DNA of 64,000 nucleotides, from assembly GCF_006874465.1 (NCBI RefSeq), contig NZ_VIRL01000006.1, forward strand, positions 248,001 through 312,000. Reading direction: 5' to 3'. This DNA comes from Microbispora bryophytorum. Its GTDB lineage: Bacteria; Actinomycetota; Actinomycetes; Streptosporangiales; Streptosporangiaceae. Of this stretch, positions 23,156 to 32,633 are shown piece by piece. Numbering within the stretch: the first letter of the stretch is position 1; each line of letters begins with the position of its first letter. Position numbers and translations under genes: made by a program. Under the pieces are notes generated by a model. The model saw only the letters and a program-made list of their open reading frames with translations. It was not told the origin of the DNA and made no database searches.

Positions 23156-26100
23156 CGCCGGATGAGCTGGCGGGCCGGCTCGGGATCCTTCCGCCCACCC
23201 CCGAGCAGGCGGCCGTCATCGAGGCGCCGCTGGAGCCGATGGTGGTGGTGGCGGGGGCCGGATCCGGCAAGAGCGAGACGATGGCCGGGCGGGTGGTCTG
23301 GCTGGTCGCCAACGGCCTGGCCAGGCCCGAGCAGATCCTCGGCCTCACCTTCACCCGCAAGGCCGCCGCCGAGCTGGCCGAGCGGGTGCGCCGCCGGCTG
23401 GCCGGGTTGGCGGAGGCCGGGCTGGTCGAGCCGGAGCTGCTCGACTCGGAGCCGACGGTCTCCACCTATCACGCGTACGCCGCGCGGCTGGTGACCGACC
23501 ACGCGCTGCGCGAGGGGCTGGAGCCCACCATGCGGCTGGTCACGCCCGCCGTCGCCTGGCAGATGGCGGCCCGGGTGGTAGGCCAGTACGACGGGCCGAT
23601 GGACCGGGTGGACCTGTCCCCGCCCAGCGTCACCGCCGCCGTGCTGGACCTGGCCGGGGAGCTGGCTGAGCACCTGCGCGAGCCGGCGGACGTCCGCGAG
23701 GTCGGCGACTGGCTGCGCGAGCGCCTGGCCTCGCTCACCGGGCGCATCGTCAAGGACCAGCGAAAGCCGGTGGAGACCCAGGCCATCCGTGAGCAACTGC
23801 TGCCGATGGTCGAGGCGTACGAACGGCTCAAGCGCGGCCGGGAGGTCATCGACTACGGCGACCAGATGGCACTGGCCGCGCGGATCGCCTCACGGCACCC
23901 GGAGGTCGGCGCGTCCGAGCGGGCCCGGTTCTCGGTCGTGCTGCTCGACGAGTATCAGGACACCAGCCACGCCCAGCTCGTGCTGCTGCGTTCGCTGTAC
24001 GGCGGGGGCCACCCGGTCACCGCGGTCGGCGACCCCTGCCAGTCGATCTACGGTTGGCGCGGCGCGTCGGCGGGCAACCTGTCCCGGTTTCCCAGCGACT
24101 TCCCGGCGGCGTCCGCAGACCCCGCGCAGGTGCGGCGGCTGTCGGTCAGCTTCCGCAACGGCGAGCACGTGCTCGCCGTCGCGGCCCGGATCCAGGTGCC
24201 CCTGCGCCGGGAGGCCCGTGAGGTGCCGGTGCTGGTGCCGGGCGGCAACCGGGCGGGCCGGGGGCGGGTGCTGTGCGCCTTCCACGAGACGGCCGAGGAC
24301 GAGGCGGAGTGGATCGCCGAGGGCCTGGCCGGGATGCTGCACGGCGAGGACGCCCCGGACGGCCTGCCCTGGGGCGAGGGCGAGCGGACCAAGCGCGGCC
24401 CCGCCCTGCAGCCGCAGGACGTCGCGATCCTCGCCCGCAAGCGGTCGCAGTTCCCGGCCCTGCGCCGGGCCCTGGAGGCCCGGGGGGTCCCCGTGGAGGT
24501 CGTGGGCCTCGGCGGGCTGCTCACCGTGCCCGAGGTGGCCGACATCGTGGCGACCCTGCGGGCCCTGTACGACCCGACCGCGGGGGACGCGCTGGTCCGG
24601 CTGCTCGCCGGGCCGCGCCGGCGGATCGGCCCCGCCGACCTGAAGGTGCTCGGCGACCTGGCCCGGGAGCTCAACAAGGAGATCAGGGCGGCCAGGGGTG
24701 GGCCGCGCCCGGAGGACCCGCTCGACCAGGTCGTCGCCGACCTCGCCGAGGAGCGCGGCAGCCTGATCGACGCGCTCGACGAGTTGCCCGACCGGCCCGA
24801 CTGGCTGGAGCGGTTCTCCCCGCTCGCGCGGCTGCGGCTGCCCGCCGCCGCCCGCGAGCTGCGCCAGTTGCGCGCCCATGCCGGGCAGCCGCTGCCCGAC
24901 CTGATCAGCGAGATCGAACGCCGGCTCGGCCTCGACGTGGAGGTCGCCGCCAGGGGAGGCAGCCCGCTGGCCGCCCGAGCCGACCTCGACGCCTTCCTCG
25001 ACGCCGCGTCCCGGTTCGCCGGAGACTCGGAGGATCCGACGCTCGGCGCGTTCCTGGCGTACCTCAAGGCGGCGGAGAGCGAGGAGTTCGGGCTGGAGGC
25101 CGGGCGGGTCGGCGACAGCAACACCGTCAAGCTGATGACCGTCCACGCGTCCAAGGGACTGGAGTGGCCGGTCGTGGTGGTGCCGGGCCTGTCGCAGCTC
25201 ACCTCCCAGAAGGGCGGGCTGATCAAGGGCAGTATGTTCCCCGCGACTCCGGTCACCAACTCGCGGTGGACGGAGAACCCGCGCAAGCTGCCGTACCCGC
25301 TGCGGGGGGACAGCGCGGACCTGCCCGAGTTGGCCGGGCTGGACCGGGAGGCGCTGGGCGCCTTCGACGAGCGCTGCCGCGACCGCGACCTGACGGAGGA
25401 GCGGCGGCTGGCGTACGTCGCCGTCACGAGGGCGCACTACCTGCTGATCGCCTCCGGCTACCGCTGGGGCACCTCGTCCCGGCCGCTGGAGCCGTCGGAC
25501 TTCCTGCGGGAAATCCGCGAGGCGGGCGCCCGGGTCGTGCGGTGGTCCGAGGATCCGGACAGCTCGGACAATCCGCTGCTCGCCGAGCCGCCGGTGGCCG
25601 ACTGGCCGGCCGTCACGGTGAACGACGCGATCCTCGACGGCGCCCGCCTCGTCGAGGAGGCGATGATGGGCGATGCCCCGCCCGCGGCGGCCGGTGACCA
25701 CGCGCTTGTCCGGGACTGGGAGCTGGAGCGGATGCGGGCCTGGGCGCGCGACACCGACCTGCTGCTGCGCGAGCGGGAGACGAACCGCCGGCGGGCCGGG
25801 GCGGTCGTGGAGCTGCCGTCGCGGCTGTCGGTGTCGTCACTGGTCACGCTGGCGCAGGACCCCGCGGCGTTCGCTCGGCAGGTGCGCCGGCCGGTGCCGC
25901 GCAGGCCCGCGCCGCTGGCCCGAAGGGGCACCACCTTCCACCGCTGGCTGGAGTCGCGCTGGGGCCAGCAGCGCCTGATCGACGACCTGGAGCTGCCCGG
26001 CGCCGCCGACGAGCTGTCGGAGACGGAGGTCCAGCTCGCCGAGTTGCAGGAGCGGTTCGAGGAGAGCGAGTGGGCCGGGCGTGAGCCGGTCGACCTGGAG

Positions 26101-26406
26101 ATCCCGTTCGAGACCATGATCGGCGACCGCCTGCTGCGCGGCCGGATGGACGCGGTCTTCCGCGAGGGCGACGGCTACGTGGTGATCGACTGGAAGACCG
26201 GTGAACGGCCGCAGGGCAGGGCCGCCGAGACCGCGTCGGTGCAGCTCGCGGCCTACCGGGTGGCCTGGGCCGCACTGGCCGGGGTGCCGCTGGAGAGGGT
26301 CGGCGCGGCCTTCCACTACGTTCGCTCGAACGAGACCGTCCGCCCCGTGGACCTCCTCGACGCGGACGGCCTCACCGCGTTCATTCAGCGGGTTCCGGAG
26401 GACTGA
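23149..26406 (+). CDS. adnB: AdnB-like helicase-nuclease subunit
   Basis: 1085 residues from GTG 23149 (GGAGG upstream), overlapping adnA. The UvrD-type motor has Walker A GAGSGKSE (36-43) and DEYQD (267-271), plus GDPCQSIYGWRGAS and VHASKGLEWPVV. The C-terminal nuclease has GRMDAVF, Asp1014-Trp-Lys1016 and QLAAYRVAW, close to the usual AdnB length of about 1090-1100. It forms the heterodimeric end-resection machine with the preceding gene product. No iron-sulfur cysteine set is visible here, unlike AdnA. Its last 26 nt overlap, tail to tail, the Uma2 gene on the other strand. Confidence 0.92.
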   Translation: MLTPDELAGRLGILPPTPEQAAVIEAPLEPMVVVAGAGSGKSETMAGRVVWLVANGLARPEQILGLTFTRKAAAELAERVRRRLAGLAEAGLVEPELLDSEPTVSTYHAYAARLVTDHALREGLEPTMRLVTPAVAWQMAARVVGQYDGPMDRVDLSPPSVTAAVLDLAGELAEHLREPADVREVGDWLRERLASLTGRIVKDQRKPVETQAIREQLLPMVEAYERLKRGREVIDYGDQMALAARIASRHPEVGASERARFSVVLLDEYQDTSHAQLVLLRSLYGGGHPVTAVGDPCQSIYGWRGASAGNLSRFPSDFPAASADPAQVRRLSVSFRNGEHVLAVAARIQVPLRREAREVPVLVPGGNRAGRGRVLCAFHETAEDEAEWIAEGLAGMLHGEDAPDGLPWGEGERTKRGPALQPQDVAILARKRSQFPALRRALEARGVPVEVVGLGGLLTVPEVADIVATLRALYDPTAGDALVRLLAGPRRRIGPADLKVLGDLARELNKEIRAARGGPRPEDPLDQVVADLAEERGSLIDALDELPDRPDWLERFSPLARLRLPAAARELRQLRAHAGQPLPDLISEIERRLGLDVEVAARGGSPLAARADLDAFLDAASRFAGDSEDPTLGAFLAYLKAAESEEFGLEAGRVGDSNTVKLMTVHASKGLEWPVVVVPGLSQLTSQKGGLIKGSMFPATPVTNSRWTENPRKLPYPLRGDSADLPELAGLDREALGAFDERCRDRDLTEERRLAYVAVTRAHYLLIASGYRWGTSSRPLEPSDFLREIREAGARVVRWSEDPDSSDNPLLAEPPVADWPAVTVNDAILDGARLVEEAMMGDAPPAAAGDHALVRDWELERMRAWARDTDLLLRERETNRRRAGAVVELPSRLSVSSLVTLAQDPAAFARQVRRPVPRRPAPLARRGTTFHRWLESRWGQQRLIDDLELPGAADELSETEVQLAELQERFEESEWAGREPVDLEIPFETMIGDRLLRGRMDAVFREGDGYVVIDWKTGERPQGRAAETASVQLAAYRVAWAALAGVPLERVGAAFHYVRSNETVRPVDLLDADGLTAFIQRVPED

Positions 26407-27118
26407 CCACCTGGTCGAAGAGCACGCTCGTCTCGATCTTGATCCCGAATGGTTCGGGTAGTTCCAGGACCTCGCCCTCTTCGGCGGTGACGATCTGCCG
26501 GTACGCCTGCCGGTGGTAGTCGAAGGGCTCCAGGTCGGCGAGGGGATCGCTCATCAGCGTCACTCTGCGCGGAGACGCCACGGGGTCCACGATCAGATAG
26601 AGCGGTACGCCCGCCCGCGCGTAGTCGAGCGGCTTCTCCTTCCAATCGACCTCGTGGTTGCCCGGAGAGCACACCTCCACGGCCAGCAGGACGCTGTGCC
26701 CGTGCACCCGCATCCGATCGAGCCGCTCGGCTTTCATCGGCAGGACGAGCAGGTCGGGTAGCCGATGGTCGAGCATCGGCGGGATGTGGACCGCCCAGTT
26801 GCAGAAGAAGCGCCAGCCCTTCGCCATCCCCAAGGGAAGCAGGAGCTTCGAGACCCGGTCGATGATCTCGTTGCTCTCCTCACCCATCCACGGGCTCACG
26901 ACGACCTGCCCGAGACGAATTTCCGCCCGATAACCGGCGTCGTTGAGTTGCATGCACAGGTGCAGCACCTCGTCAGGGAGCTTCTGGGGCTCTTCAGGCT
27001 GCCCGGCGTCTGGGGGCTCGTGCTCGTCGGAGACGAGATCGTCCGGGACGGGGTCGTCCTGCGTGCGCGGGGCGGGGCGATCGTGCCTGCCGCGTTTGGT
27101 CGGCTTCGTGAGGGCCAT
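26381..27118 (-). CDS. Uma2 family (DUF820) protein with PD-(D/E)XK nuclease fold
   Basis: 245 residues from ATG 27118; AGGAGAGG lies about 9 nt upstream. A variable charged N-terminus (1-50) precedes an Uma2 domain. Its motifs are LPDLLVLP (metal-binding Asp), VEVCSPGNHEVDWKEKPLDYARAG (Glu-x-Cys-Ser-Pro and Lys) and PLYLIVDP. Uma2 proteins have a restriction-endonuclease-like fold but usually no known substrate. They are abundant in actinomycetes and cyanobacteria, often in many copies. The tail overlaps adnB convergently by 26 nt. A role in defence is not supported by its neighbours. Confidence 0.88.
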   Translation of the reverse strand: MALTKPTKRGRHDRPAPRTQDDPVPDDLVSDEHEPPDAGQPEEPQKLPDEVLHLCMQLNDAGYRAEIRLGQVVVSPWMGEESNEIIDRVSKLLLPLGMAKGWRFFCNWAVHIPPMLDHRLPDLLVLPMKAERLDRMRVHGHSVLLAVEVCSPGNHEVDWKEKPLDYARAGVPLYLIVDPVASPRRVTLMSDPLADLEPFDYHRQAYRQIVTAEEGEVLELPEPFGIKIETSVLFDQVVSPPEPAE

Positions 27119-27386
27119 GGCGCCATCCTCTCCTGCTCCTCCATGTAATGGTACGGAAGGTTTCCGGGTCGCCACGGAAAGTAACATTGGAGTGAGGGGA
27201 GGGAGATTCGTCGAAAGAGAGAACGAGGTGAAGGAAAGTCCTACCTGGGAGAGGAAAATCGGCTCCGCGAATCGGTCATGGGCGACGTACCCGCCGCAAA
27301 TGTCCTACTGCGGTATCTGACTTTTCCCGAAAGAGCGATTGTTTCTTTCGCAGACGCACCGGTCCATGATCGGCTATTAATGGCCT

Positions 27387-28292
27387 ATGTCGGTTGTGCG
27401 GATGGCGATGGCGGCGGTCTGCGTCGCGGCGGTGGCCGGGTGTTCGGCGTCGGCAGCGGCGAATCCTCCGGATCTCGCCCTTCCCTTGGACGCCTACAGT
27501 CTCGGGGTGAAGGATCGCGCCCAGGTGATACGCGCCCGGTTCATGCTGATGGAGGAATGCATGCGCCATGTGGGGCTCGATTTCCGGTTTCCCGCCGTCG
27601 AACCGGTGACCGACCTGCGTAATGTCGATCTCCTCGGATGGCTCGATCCCGGCCAAGCCGCCGAATCCGGATATCTGGGGAAGGGGCGGAACCCGGATGA
27701 GATGACCGGCATTCCGTCGTACTCCGTCACCGACGACGAGTTCTATGTGCTGTACGGGAAGGTCCGGCGGTACCACGGGCGTACGGTGCCGCCCGGAGGC
27801 TGTATGGCCAAGGCGGACGCCCTGCTGAACCGGGGAGCGGGGGGCGTGACCCCGGCCGATGCCGGCAAGAGGTTCGACGACGACGAGGTCCCGCGTTACG
27901 TCGACAGCGCGGCCGACCTCGCCGTGAAGGACCCGCGGATCGCGGCGGCCGAGCGCGAGTGGAGCGACTGCATGCGGTCGGAGGGCTTCGACTACCGGAG
28001 CACCGTCCACGCCGTCGGCGACCGGCGCTGGGCGGCGACCGTCAACGACGACTCGATCGGCCACACCCCCAAGCCGCGTGGCACGCGGGCCGAGATCGAC
28101 ACCGCGGTCGCGGACGCGGGATGCCGGGAGGAGACCGGCTACTCCGACGTACGTCGCAAGGTGTACGTCGAGGCCGAGAACCGGATCATCGGCCAGAGCC
28201 GCGCCCGGCTCCACGTCATCAGGTCGCTCAACCAGGCCCGCCTCGCCAACTCCGCCAAGGTCCTCGACGGCAGACTCACGCTGTCCTGGTAG
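27387..28292 (+). CDS. Secreted lipoprotein of unknown function
   Basis: 301 residues from ATG 27387, 6 nt after a -10-like TATTAA, so probably leaderless. The lipobox is VAGC with lipidated Cys19 (VAAVAGCSAS). The mature part has cysteines in ECMRHVGLDF, GGCMAKA, DCMRSEGFDY and AGCREETGY. The pattern C-M-x3-G-[LF]-[DR]-[FY] appears twice (MEECMRHVGLDFRF and WSDCMRSEGFDYRS), which suggests an internal duplication with disulfides. Large paralogue families of this look occur in Streptosporangiales-type genomes (recollection, not checked). Role unknown. Confidence 0.82.
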   Translation: MSVVRMAMAAVCVAAVAGCSASAAANPPDLALPLDAYSLGVKDRAQVIRARFMLMEECMRHVGLDFRFPAVEPVTDLRNVDLLGWLDPGQAAESGYLGKGRNPDEMTGIPSYSVTDDEFYVLYGKVRRYHGRTVPPGGCMAKADALLNRGAGGVTPADAGKRFDDDEVPRYVDSAADLAVKDPRIAAAEREWSDCMRSEGFDYRSTVHAVGDRRWAATVNDDSIGHTPKPRGTRAEIDTAVADAGCREETGYSDVRRKVYVEAENRIIGQSRARLHVIRSLNQARLANSAKVLDGRLTLSW

Positions 28293-28296
28293 CCCG

Positions 28297-29391
28297 TCAC
28301 CTCAGGTAGTGGAACGCGGGCTTCGGGTGCATGAGGAAGTCGTGGTGCGAGATGTTCCAGGCGTACGCGCCGGCCATGGCGAAGGCAACGACGTCGCCGA
28401 CGGCGAGTGAGGCGGTGACGCGGCGGGCGAAGACGTCCTTGGGCGTGCAGAGCCGCCCCACCAGGGTCACCGGCCCGTCCTCGCCCTCCCCGCCCCCCGG
28501 CAGCACGGCGAACGGCTGGTCGTGTCCCTTCGTCACCGGGGTCCGCAGGTGGTGGGTGCCGCCGGACAGGACGGCGAAGCGCTCCCCGTGGACGCGCTTC
28601 ACGTCGAGCACGGTGGTGAGATACCACCCGCAGTAGGCCGTCAGGGCGCGTCCCGGCTCCACGCGCAGCGTCTCGCCCGGCCGGGCCAGCGCCCGCAGGC
28701 CCGCGCCGTACGCCGCCCAGTCGAACCGTTCCTCCGGGCGGGTGTAGGAGACGGCCATGCCGCCGCCCAGGTTGAACTCGCGCAGGCCGAGGCTCCTGCC
28801 GTAGGCCAGGACGGCCTCGGCGAGCGTGAGCAGATCGGGGGCGGCCAGGCCGCTCGCGAGGTGCGCGTGGACGCCACGCAGCCGCACCGGTGAGGACCCG
28901 AGCAGGGCCAGGCACTCGGCGACTCCGCCGGGGTCCATGCCGAACGGCGTGGCGCCGCCGCCCATCGCGAGGGCCGCGCCGGTGACGTTCACGTCGAGGT
29001 TGACCCGCAGCAGCACGTCCGCGGGTTCGCGCATCCGCCGCAACTCGGCCGGGCTCTCGACATGCCAGCGGTGTGCCGAGGGGGCGAGGGCCAGCTCCGC
29101 CGCGGTCTTCCCCGGCCCGCCGAAGCTCAGCGCGGCCTCCGGCAGCACCTCCCTGACGTGGGCGAACTCGCCGCCGGAGGAGACCTCGAAGCCGTCCACG
29201 TGCGGCGCGAGCGCCCGCAGCACCTCCGGATCGGGGTTGGCCTTGACGGCGTAGCAGATCTCCGTCCCCGCCAGGGCGGCCCGTACGGCGGCCGCGTGGC
29301 GGTCGAGCCCGGCCAGGTCGTAGACATAGGCGGGGACGTCGTCCAGAGACTCGGCGACCTTCCGGACACCCGCCGGGACCTCGATGCTCAT
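28297..29391 (-). CDS. Type III PLP-dependent decarboxylase (siderophore biosynthesis)
   Basis: 364 residues. It has the alanine-racemase-like TIM barrel of the DAP/ornithine decarboxylase family. The PLP lysine is Lys50 (YAVKAN); a phosphate-binding Gly-rich segment (FNLGGGMAVSY), GVHAHLASG at the HIGS position, and VGRLCTPKDV with the catalytic Cys near the C-terminus are present. It is the last gene of the NIS operon, and its ATG overlaps the upstream stop by 4 nt (ATGA). In staphyloferrin B synthesis SbnH decarboxylates a citryl-diaminopropionate intermediate; an analogous step is likely, but the substrate is unknown. Confidence 0.9.
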   Translation of the reverse strand: MSIEVPAGVRKVAESLDDVPAYVYDLAGLDRHAAAVRAALAGTEICYAVKANPDPEVLRALAPHVDGFEVSSGGEFAHVREVLPEAALSFGGPGKTAAELALAPSAHRWHVESPAELRRMREPADVLLRVNLDVNVTGAALAMGGGATPFGMDPGGVAECLALLGSSPVRLRGVHAHLASGLAAPDLLTLAEAVLAYGRSLGLREFNLGGGMAVSYTRPEERFDWAAYGAGLRALARPGETLRVEPGRALTAYCGWYLTTVLDVKRVHGERFAVLSGGTHHLRTPVTKGHDQPFAVLPGGGEGEDGPVTLVGRLCTPKDVFARRVTASLAVGDVVAFAMAGAYAWNISHHDFLMHPKPAFHYLR

Positions 29392-31010
29392 CGGTGCTCT
29401 CCTTCCGCGAACCCGAGCGGGTTCGGGACGGGGACGTATCCGGCGGCCCGGTCGGCGGCCTTCGCCCAGCGCACGCCCAGGTTGGCCTTGGCCGGCAGCG
29501 GCGCCCCGGCCAGCAGCCGCGTCAGTGGCTCGGCGGTGTCGACGGTGTGGTCCGCGACGTAGCGCTCCAGGGACTTCCGGGCGACCGCCCACAACGCGCG
29601 CAGGACGCCCCCGGCTGGGCCGGCCACGGTCGCGGCCACCTCCGCCAGGTGGTTGACGAACAGGCAGTAGGCGACCCGGTTCCAGCCCCGCGCGGCGTCG
29701 TACGAAAGAGGGGCCGCCACCTCGACCGGCACGCCGGCCAGGTCGTGCCGGCCGGAGACCAGCTTGGTGCCCTCCAGGTCGCGGAAGACCGCCTCGACCG
29801 GCCACCCGGCGGCGTCGAACCCGACGAGCACGTTCTGCACGTGCGCTTCGAGCACGACCCCGTGCCGGAAGAAGGCGTCGAGCACAGGGAACGCCACGCG
29901 CTCGACGTACGCCCCCCACCACGCCACGGGGTCGGCCGCCCGGCGGGCCAGGACGGCCTCGGGAACCCCTTGCGAGCCGGCGGCCAGGGCGCCGGCGAGA
30001 ACCGGCGTGGTCCCCGGTCCGCACACCGCCCACGGGCCGGTACGGACGATCACCCCGAGCCCTTCCAGCAGCCGGGTGCCGAGCGCGGCCGAGCGGTAGC
30101 CGGGCTCCGGCAACCACCGCGTGCCGGGGAAGCGGCGGGCCAGCCGTTCGAAGACGGGGGTGAGCCGCCGGGTCAGCTCGACCGCGCCGGACAGCTCGTA
30201 CCACGCGTTCTTGCGCACGCAGTTGGTGATCCGCACGTTCAGGCTGAACTTCAGGCACATGCCGGTGCCAGGGTCGTAGACGGTCCGGACCGAGGACGTG
30301 GGCACGACCGCGCGAGGGCCGGTCCCGAGGTCGACCAGCCGCCCGTCCGCGAGCGGCCCGCGCAGGTCGGCGGTCAGCAGGTCGAGCTGCCAGGGATGGG
30401 CGGGCAGCGGGACGTATCCCGCCGGCGCGTCCCCGAACGCGTCGAGCGCCGTCGTGTCGCCCTCCTGGGCCACCAGGTCGGCGCGCACCCCGAGCAGGCG
30501 CGGCGCGAACCGCGCGTGCGCCTCCGGCGCGTAGTCCAGCCAGCCGTCGCCCGAGCGCGCCTTGGGAGCGGGGTGGAACGGGTGCCCGGCCACGAGGGCC
30601 TGCTCGGAGGCGAGCCACGGATCGGCGGGTGGTACGGCTCGCGCGCGGGCGGCCAGGATCGCCGCGACCGCCTCCCGCCCGGCCCGCACCTGGGCGGCGA
30701 ACTCCTCGTTGCCGCCGTCCAGCTCCCGCTCCACCAGTGCGACGAGCGAAAGCAGGCCGAGGGTCCGCCACCGCCCGTCCGTCAGATGCTCGGGCGGGCC
30801 GTCGAAGCGCAGCGCGATGCCGCCGCTGACGCGGACGCGCACCGGCGTCCCGGCCACGCGGAGCGTCAGGTGCGGCCCGGCGGCGTGCACGTGCCCACGG
30901 GGACCGCCGACCTCACGCAGCCAGCAGCGCAGCAGCGCCCCGAGCGCCGCCTCCTCGGCCGGGGCCGCGTGCCGGTCAGGGGCGTGCGAGTCGAGGAGCA
31001 GACGGTCCAT
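29388..31010 (-). CDS. IucA/IucC family NIS siderophore synthetase, subunit 2
   Basis: 540 residues from ATG 31010, 3 nt after the previous stop. The IucA/IucC domain (about 110-370) has the ATP-binding GHPFHPAPKARSGD, TSSVRTVYDPGTGMCLKFSLNVRITN and KNAWYELSG. The C-terminal FhuF-like helical region has VLEAHVQNVLVGFD and RDLEG. Such enzymes adenylate a carboxylate (usually citrate or a citryl intermediate) and join it to an amine or alcohol without a peptide synthetase. It sits in a four-gene overlapping operon. With the 31014 gene it probably performs two successive condensations. Confidence 0.93.
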   Translation of the reverse strand: MDRLLLDSHAPDRHAAPAEEAALGALLRCWLREVGGPRGHVHAAGPHLTLRVAGTPVRVRVSGGIALRFDGPPEHLTDGRWRTLGLLSLVALVERELDGGNEEFAAQVRAGREAVAAILAARARAVPPADPWLASEQALVAGHPFHPAPKARSGDGWLDYAPEAHARFAPRLLGVRADLVAQEGDTTALDAFGDAPAGYVPLPAHPWQLDLLTADLRGPLADGRLVDLGTGPRAVVPTSSVRTVYDPGTGMCLKFSLNVRITNCVRKNAWYELSGAVELTRRLTPVFERLARRFPGTRWLPEPGYRSAALGTRLLEGLGVIVRTGPWAVCGPGTTPVLAGALAAGSQGVPEAVLARRAADPVAWWGAYVERVAFPVLDAFFRHGVVLEAHVQNVLVGFDAAGWPVEAVFRDLEGTKLVSGRHDLAGVPVEVAAPLSYDAARGWNRVAYCLFVNHLAEVAATVAGPAGGVLRALWAVARKSLERYVADHTVDTAEPLTRLLAGAPLPAKANLGVRWAKAADRAAGYVPVPNPLGFAEGEHR

Positions 31011-31013
31011 GGC

Positions 31014-32633
31014 TCAGGCACCCCTCAGGTAGTTGGGGCCGGTCGTGCCGTAGAACTTGTTGACGTCCCGGGCCCCGGTGCGGTCCTTGGCCACGAGCGT
31101 CCCGGCGACGACCATCGACTTGCCGGTGAGACGGGCGGCCTCCAGCGTGCGGGCCCGCAGCAGCCGGGCCATCGGGTCGTCCCCGTACGGTTCGAGCGCG
31201 GCCGTCAGAGCCCGTCCGACGAGCGTGGCGGCGGAGCCGGGCAGCGCGCCGTGGGCCACGGCCATGGCGGCCAGATGCAGGGTGATCGTCACGAAGACGT
31301 CGGCGAGCGCGTAGGGGTCGTCGGTCAGCATGCGCTCGTCGCCGAAGCCGGGCGTCTCGATCCCCGCCGCGTGCAGCCGCCGGGGCGAGGCCAGCAGCCC
31401 GTCGTTGTCCTTGACCAGCAGCCGCATGGGCCCGTCGCCGAACACCAGCGCGAGGTTCTGCTGGTGGGCCTCCAGTGCGACGCCGTACCGGACGAACAGC
31501 GTGACGTTCCACGCGAGCAGCGCCGAGAGGTAGTCGCGCAGCAGCGCCTCCGCGTCGCCGCCGTGGTGGCGGTCGGCCACCTCGTGCAGGACGAGCCGTC
31601 CGCCGGAGCCCCCCTCCGGCGGCTGGGCGAGCGGCGCGAGCAGGGCGGCGACCGGCACGATCTCCCCTTCGGGCAGGTCGCGGACGAGCCAGCCCAGGTA
31701 TTCGTGCTCCGCGTGCCCGAAGGTCTGCTCGTCGGCGAGGCGGACGCGCAGGCCGGGCTCGCGCGCCAGGATCTCGCGCAGCAGCGACTCGGCCAGCGCT
31801 CCGTCCCGCAACGTGCCCGGTTTGATCGACCGGCGGTTGCGCAGGCCCAGTGTGCTGACCGGGAGCGGCACCTTGAGATGGACGCGTTCGCGGACCTCCA
31901 CCGTCCGGGTCGACAGGGTCGGCCGCACGGTCGCGTACGGCTGCGGACCCGCGACCAGCCCGGGCAGCCCGGCCACCTGCGGCTCCGTGAGCGGGTGGAC
32001 GGGGAAGAGCACGTGGGTGCGGGCGAGACCGGGCGGCAGCCCGACGTCGCCGGGCGCGGGCCACCACCCCGGGAGATCAGGACGGGAGAGCGTCACCCGC
32101 TCGCGCGGCGCCGCGGCCCACCGCATGCGGAACTCGGGGGCGAACTCCGGGGCGTAGGCCGCCAGGTCGGCGGGGGAGACCCCGAGGCGGCACCTGGCCG
32201 TCGGATAGAGCGGATGGTCCACCGCGGCGGCCAGCGACTCGTAGCGGATGAGGCCGTGGCGCCCGCGCAGCCGCCGCGCCACCTCGCCGCGCATCCGGTG
32301 GTGGGCCTCCAGGGCCGCGAGCGTCTCGTGGCACTCCCGTTCGAAGGCGGCGACCCCCTCGGCGTCGGCGGGGTGGGCGACGGCCTCCAGCGTCTCCAGC
32401 ACCTCCGCCAGGCGCGGACGCTCGTGCGGGGCCGTGGCGAAGTCCTGGAACGGGTGGCCCGCCGTGAGCCCGACCCGCCGCCCCGAGGCGAGGACGATCG
32501 CGACCCCGTCCTTGTCGTGGGTGACCCTGGCGGAGATCCCGGCGTAGTCCTCCCGCAGCAGGGCGTTCAGCACCCGCGCGGCCAGGTAGTGCTCCCCGCC
32601 CGTCGCCCCCCGGTGGTCGCGCGCAGGGATCAT
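31014..32633 (-). CDS. IucA/IucC family NIS siderophore synthetase, subunit 1
   Basis: 539 residues from ATG 32633, overlapping the ATP-grasp gene by 4 nt. Domain markers are FPVHPLTEPQV, TLSTRTVEVRERVHLKVPLPVSTLGLRNRR, LVLHEV, GVALEAHQQNLALVF, LLVKDNDG and a C-terminal NKFYGTTGPNYL. The HPxHPxxK signature of the partner at 29388 is less complete here (TAGHPFQDF near residue 60), so the two are not recent duplicates and probably use different acyl or amine partners. Iron-repressed through the box at 33818-33836 (inferred). Confidence 0.93.
   Translation of the reverse strand: MIPARDHRGATGGEHYLAARVLNALLREDYAGISARVTHDKDGVAIVLASGRRVGLTAGHPFQDFATAPHERPRLAEVLETLEAVAHPADAEGVAAFERECHETLAALEAHHRMRGEVARRLRGRHGLIRYESLAAAVDHPLYPTARCRLGVSPADLAAYAPEFAPEFRMRWAAAPRERVTLSRPDLPGWWPAPGDVGLPPGLARTHVLFPVHPLTEPQVAGLPGLVAGPQPYATVRPTLSTRTVEVRERVHLKVPLPVSTLGLRNRRSIKPGTLRDGALAESLLREILAREPGLRVRLADEQTFGHAEHEYLGWLVRDLPEGEIVPVAALLAPLAQPPEGGSGGRLVLHEVADRHHGGDAEALLRDYLSALLAWNVTLFVRYGVALEAHQQNLALVFGDGPMRLLVKDNDGLLASPRRLHAAGIETPGFGDERMLTDDPYALADVFVTITLHLAAMAVAHGALPGSAATLVGRALTAALEPYGDDPMARLLRARTLEAARLTGKSMVVAGTLVAKDRTGARDVNKFYGTTGPNYLRGA

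Noticed and set aside
26381-27118. Uma2 protein as part of a defence island with adnAB
   Set aside because: AdnAB is housekeeping repair and no restriction, toxin-antitoxin or other defence gene is nearby; Uma2 genes are scattered widely in such genomes.
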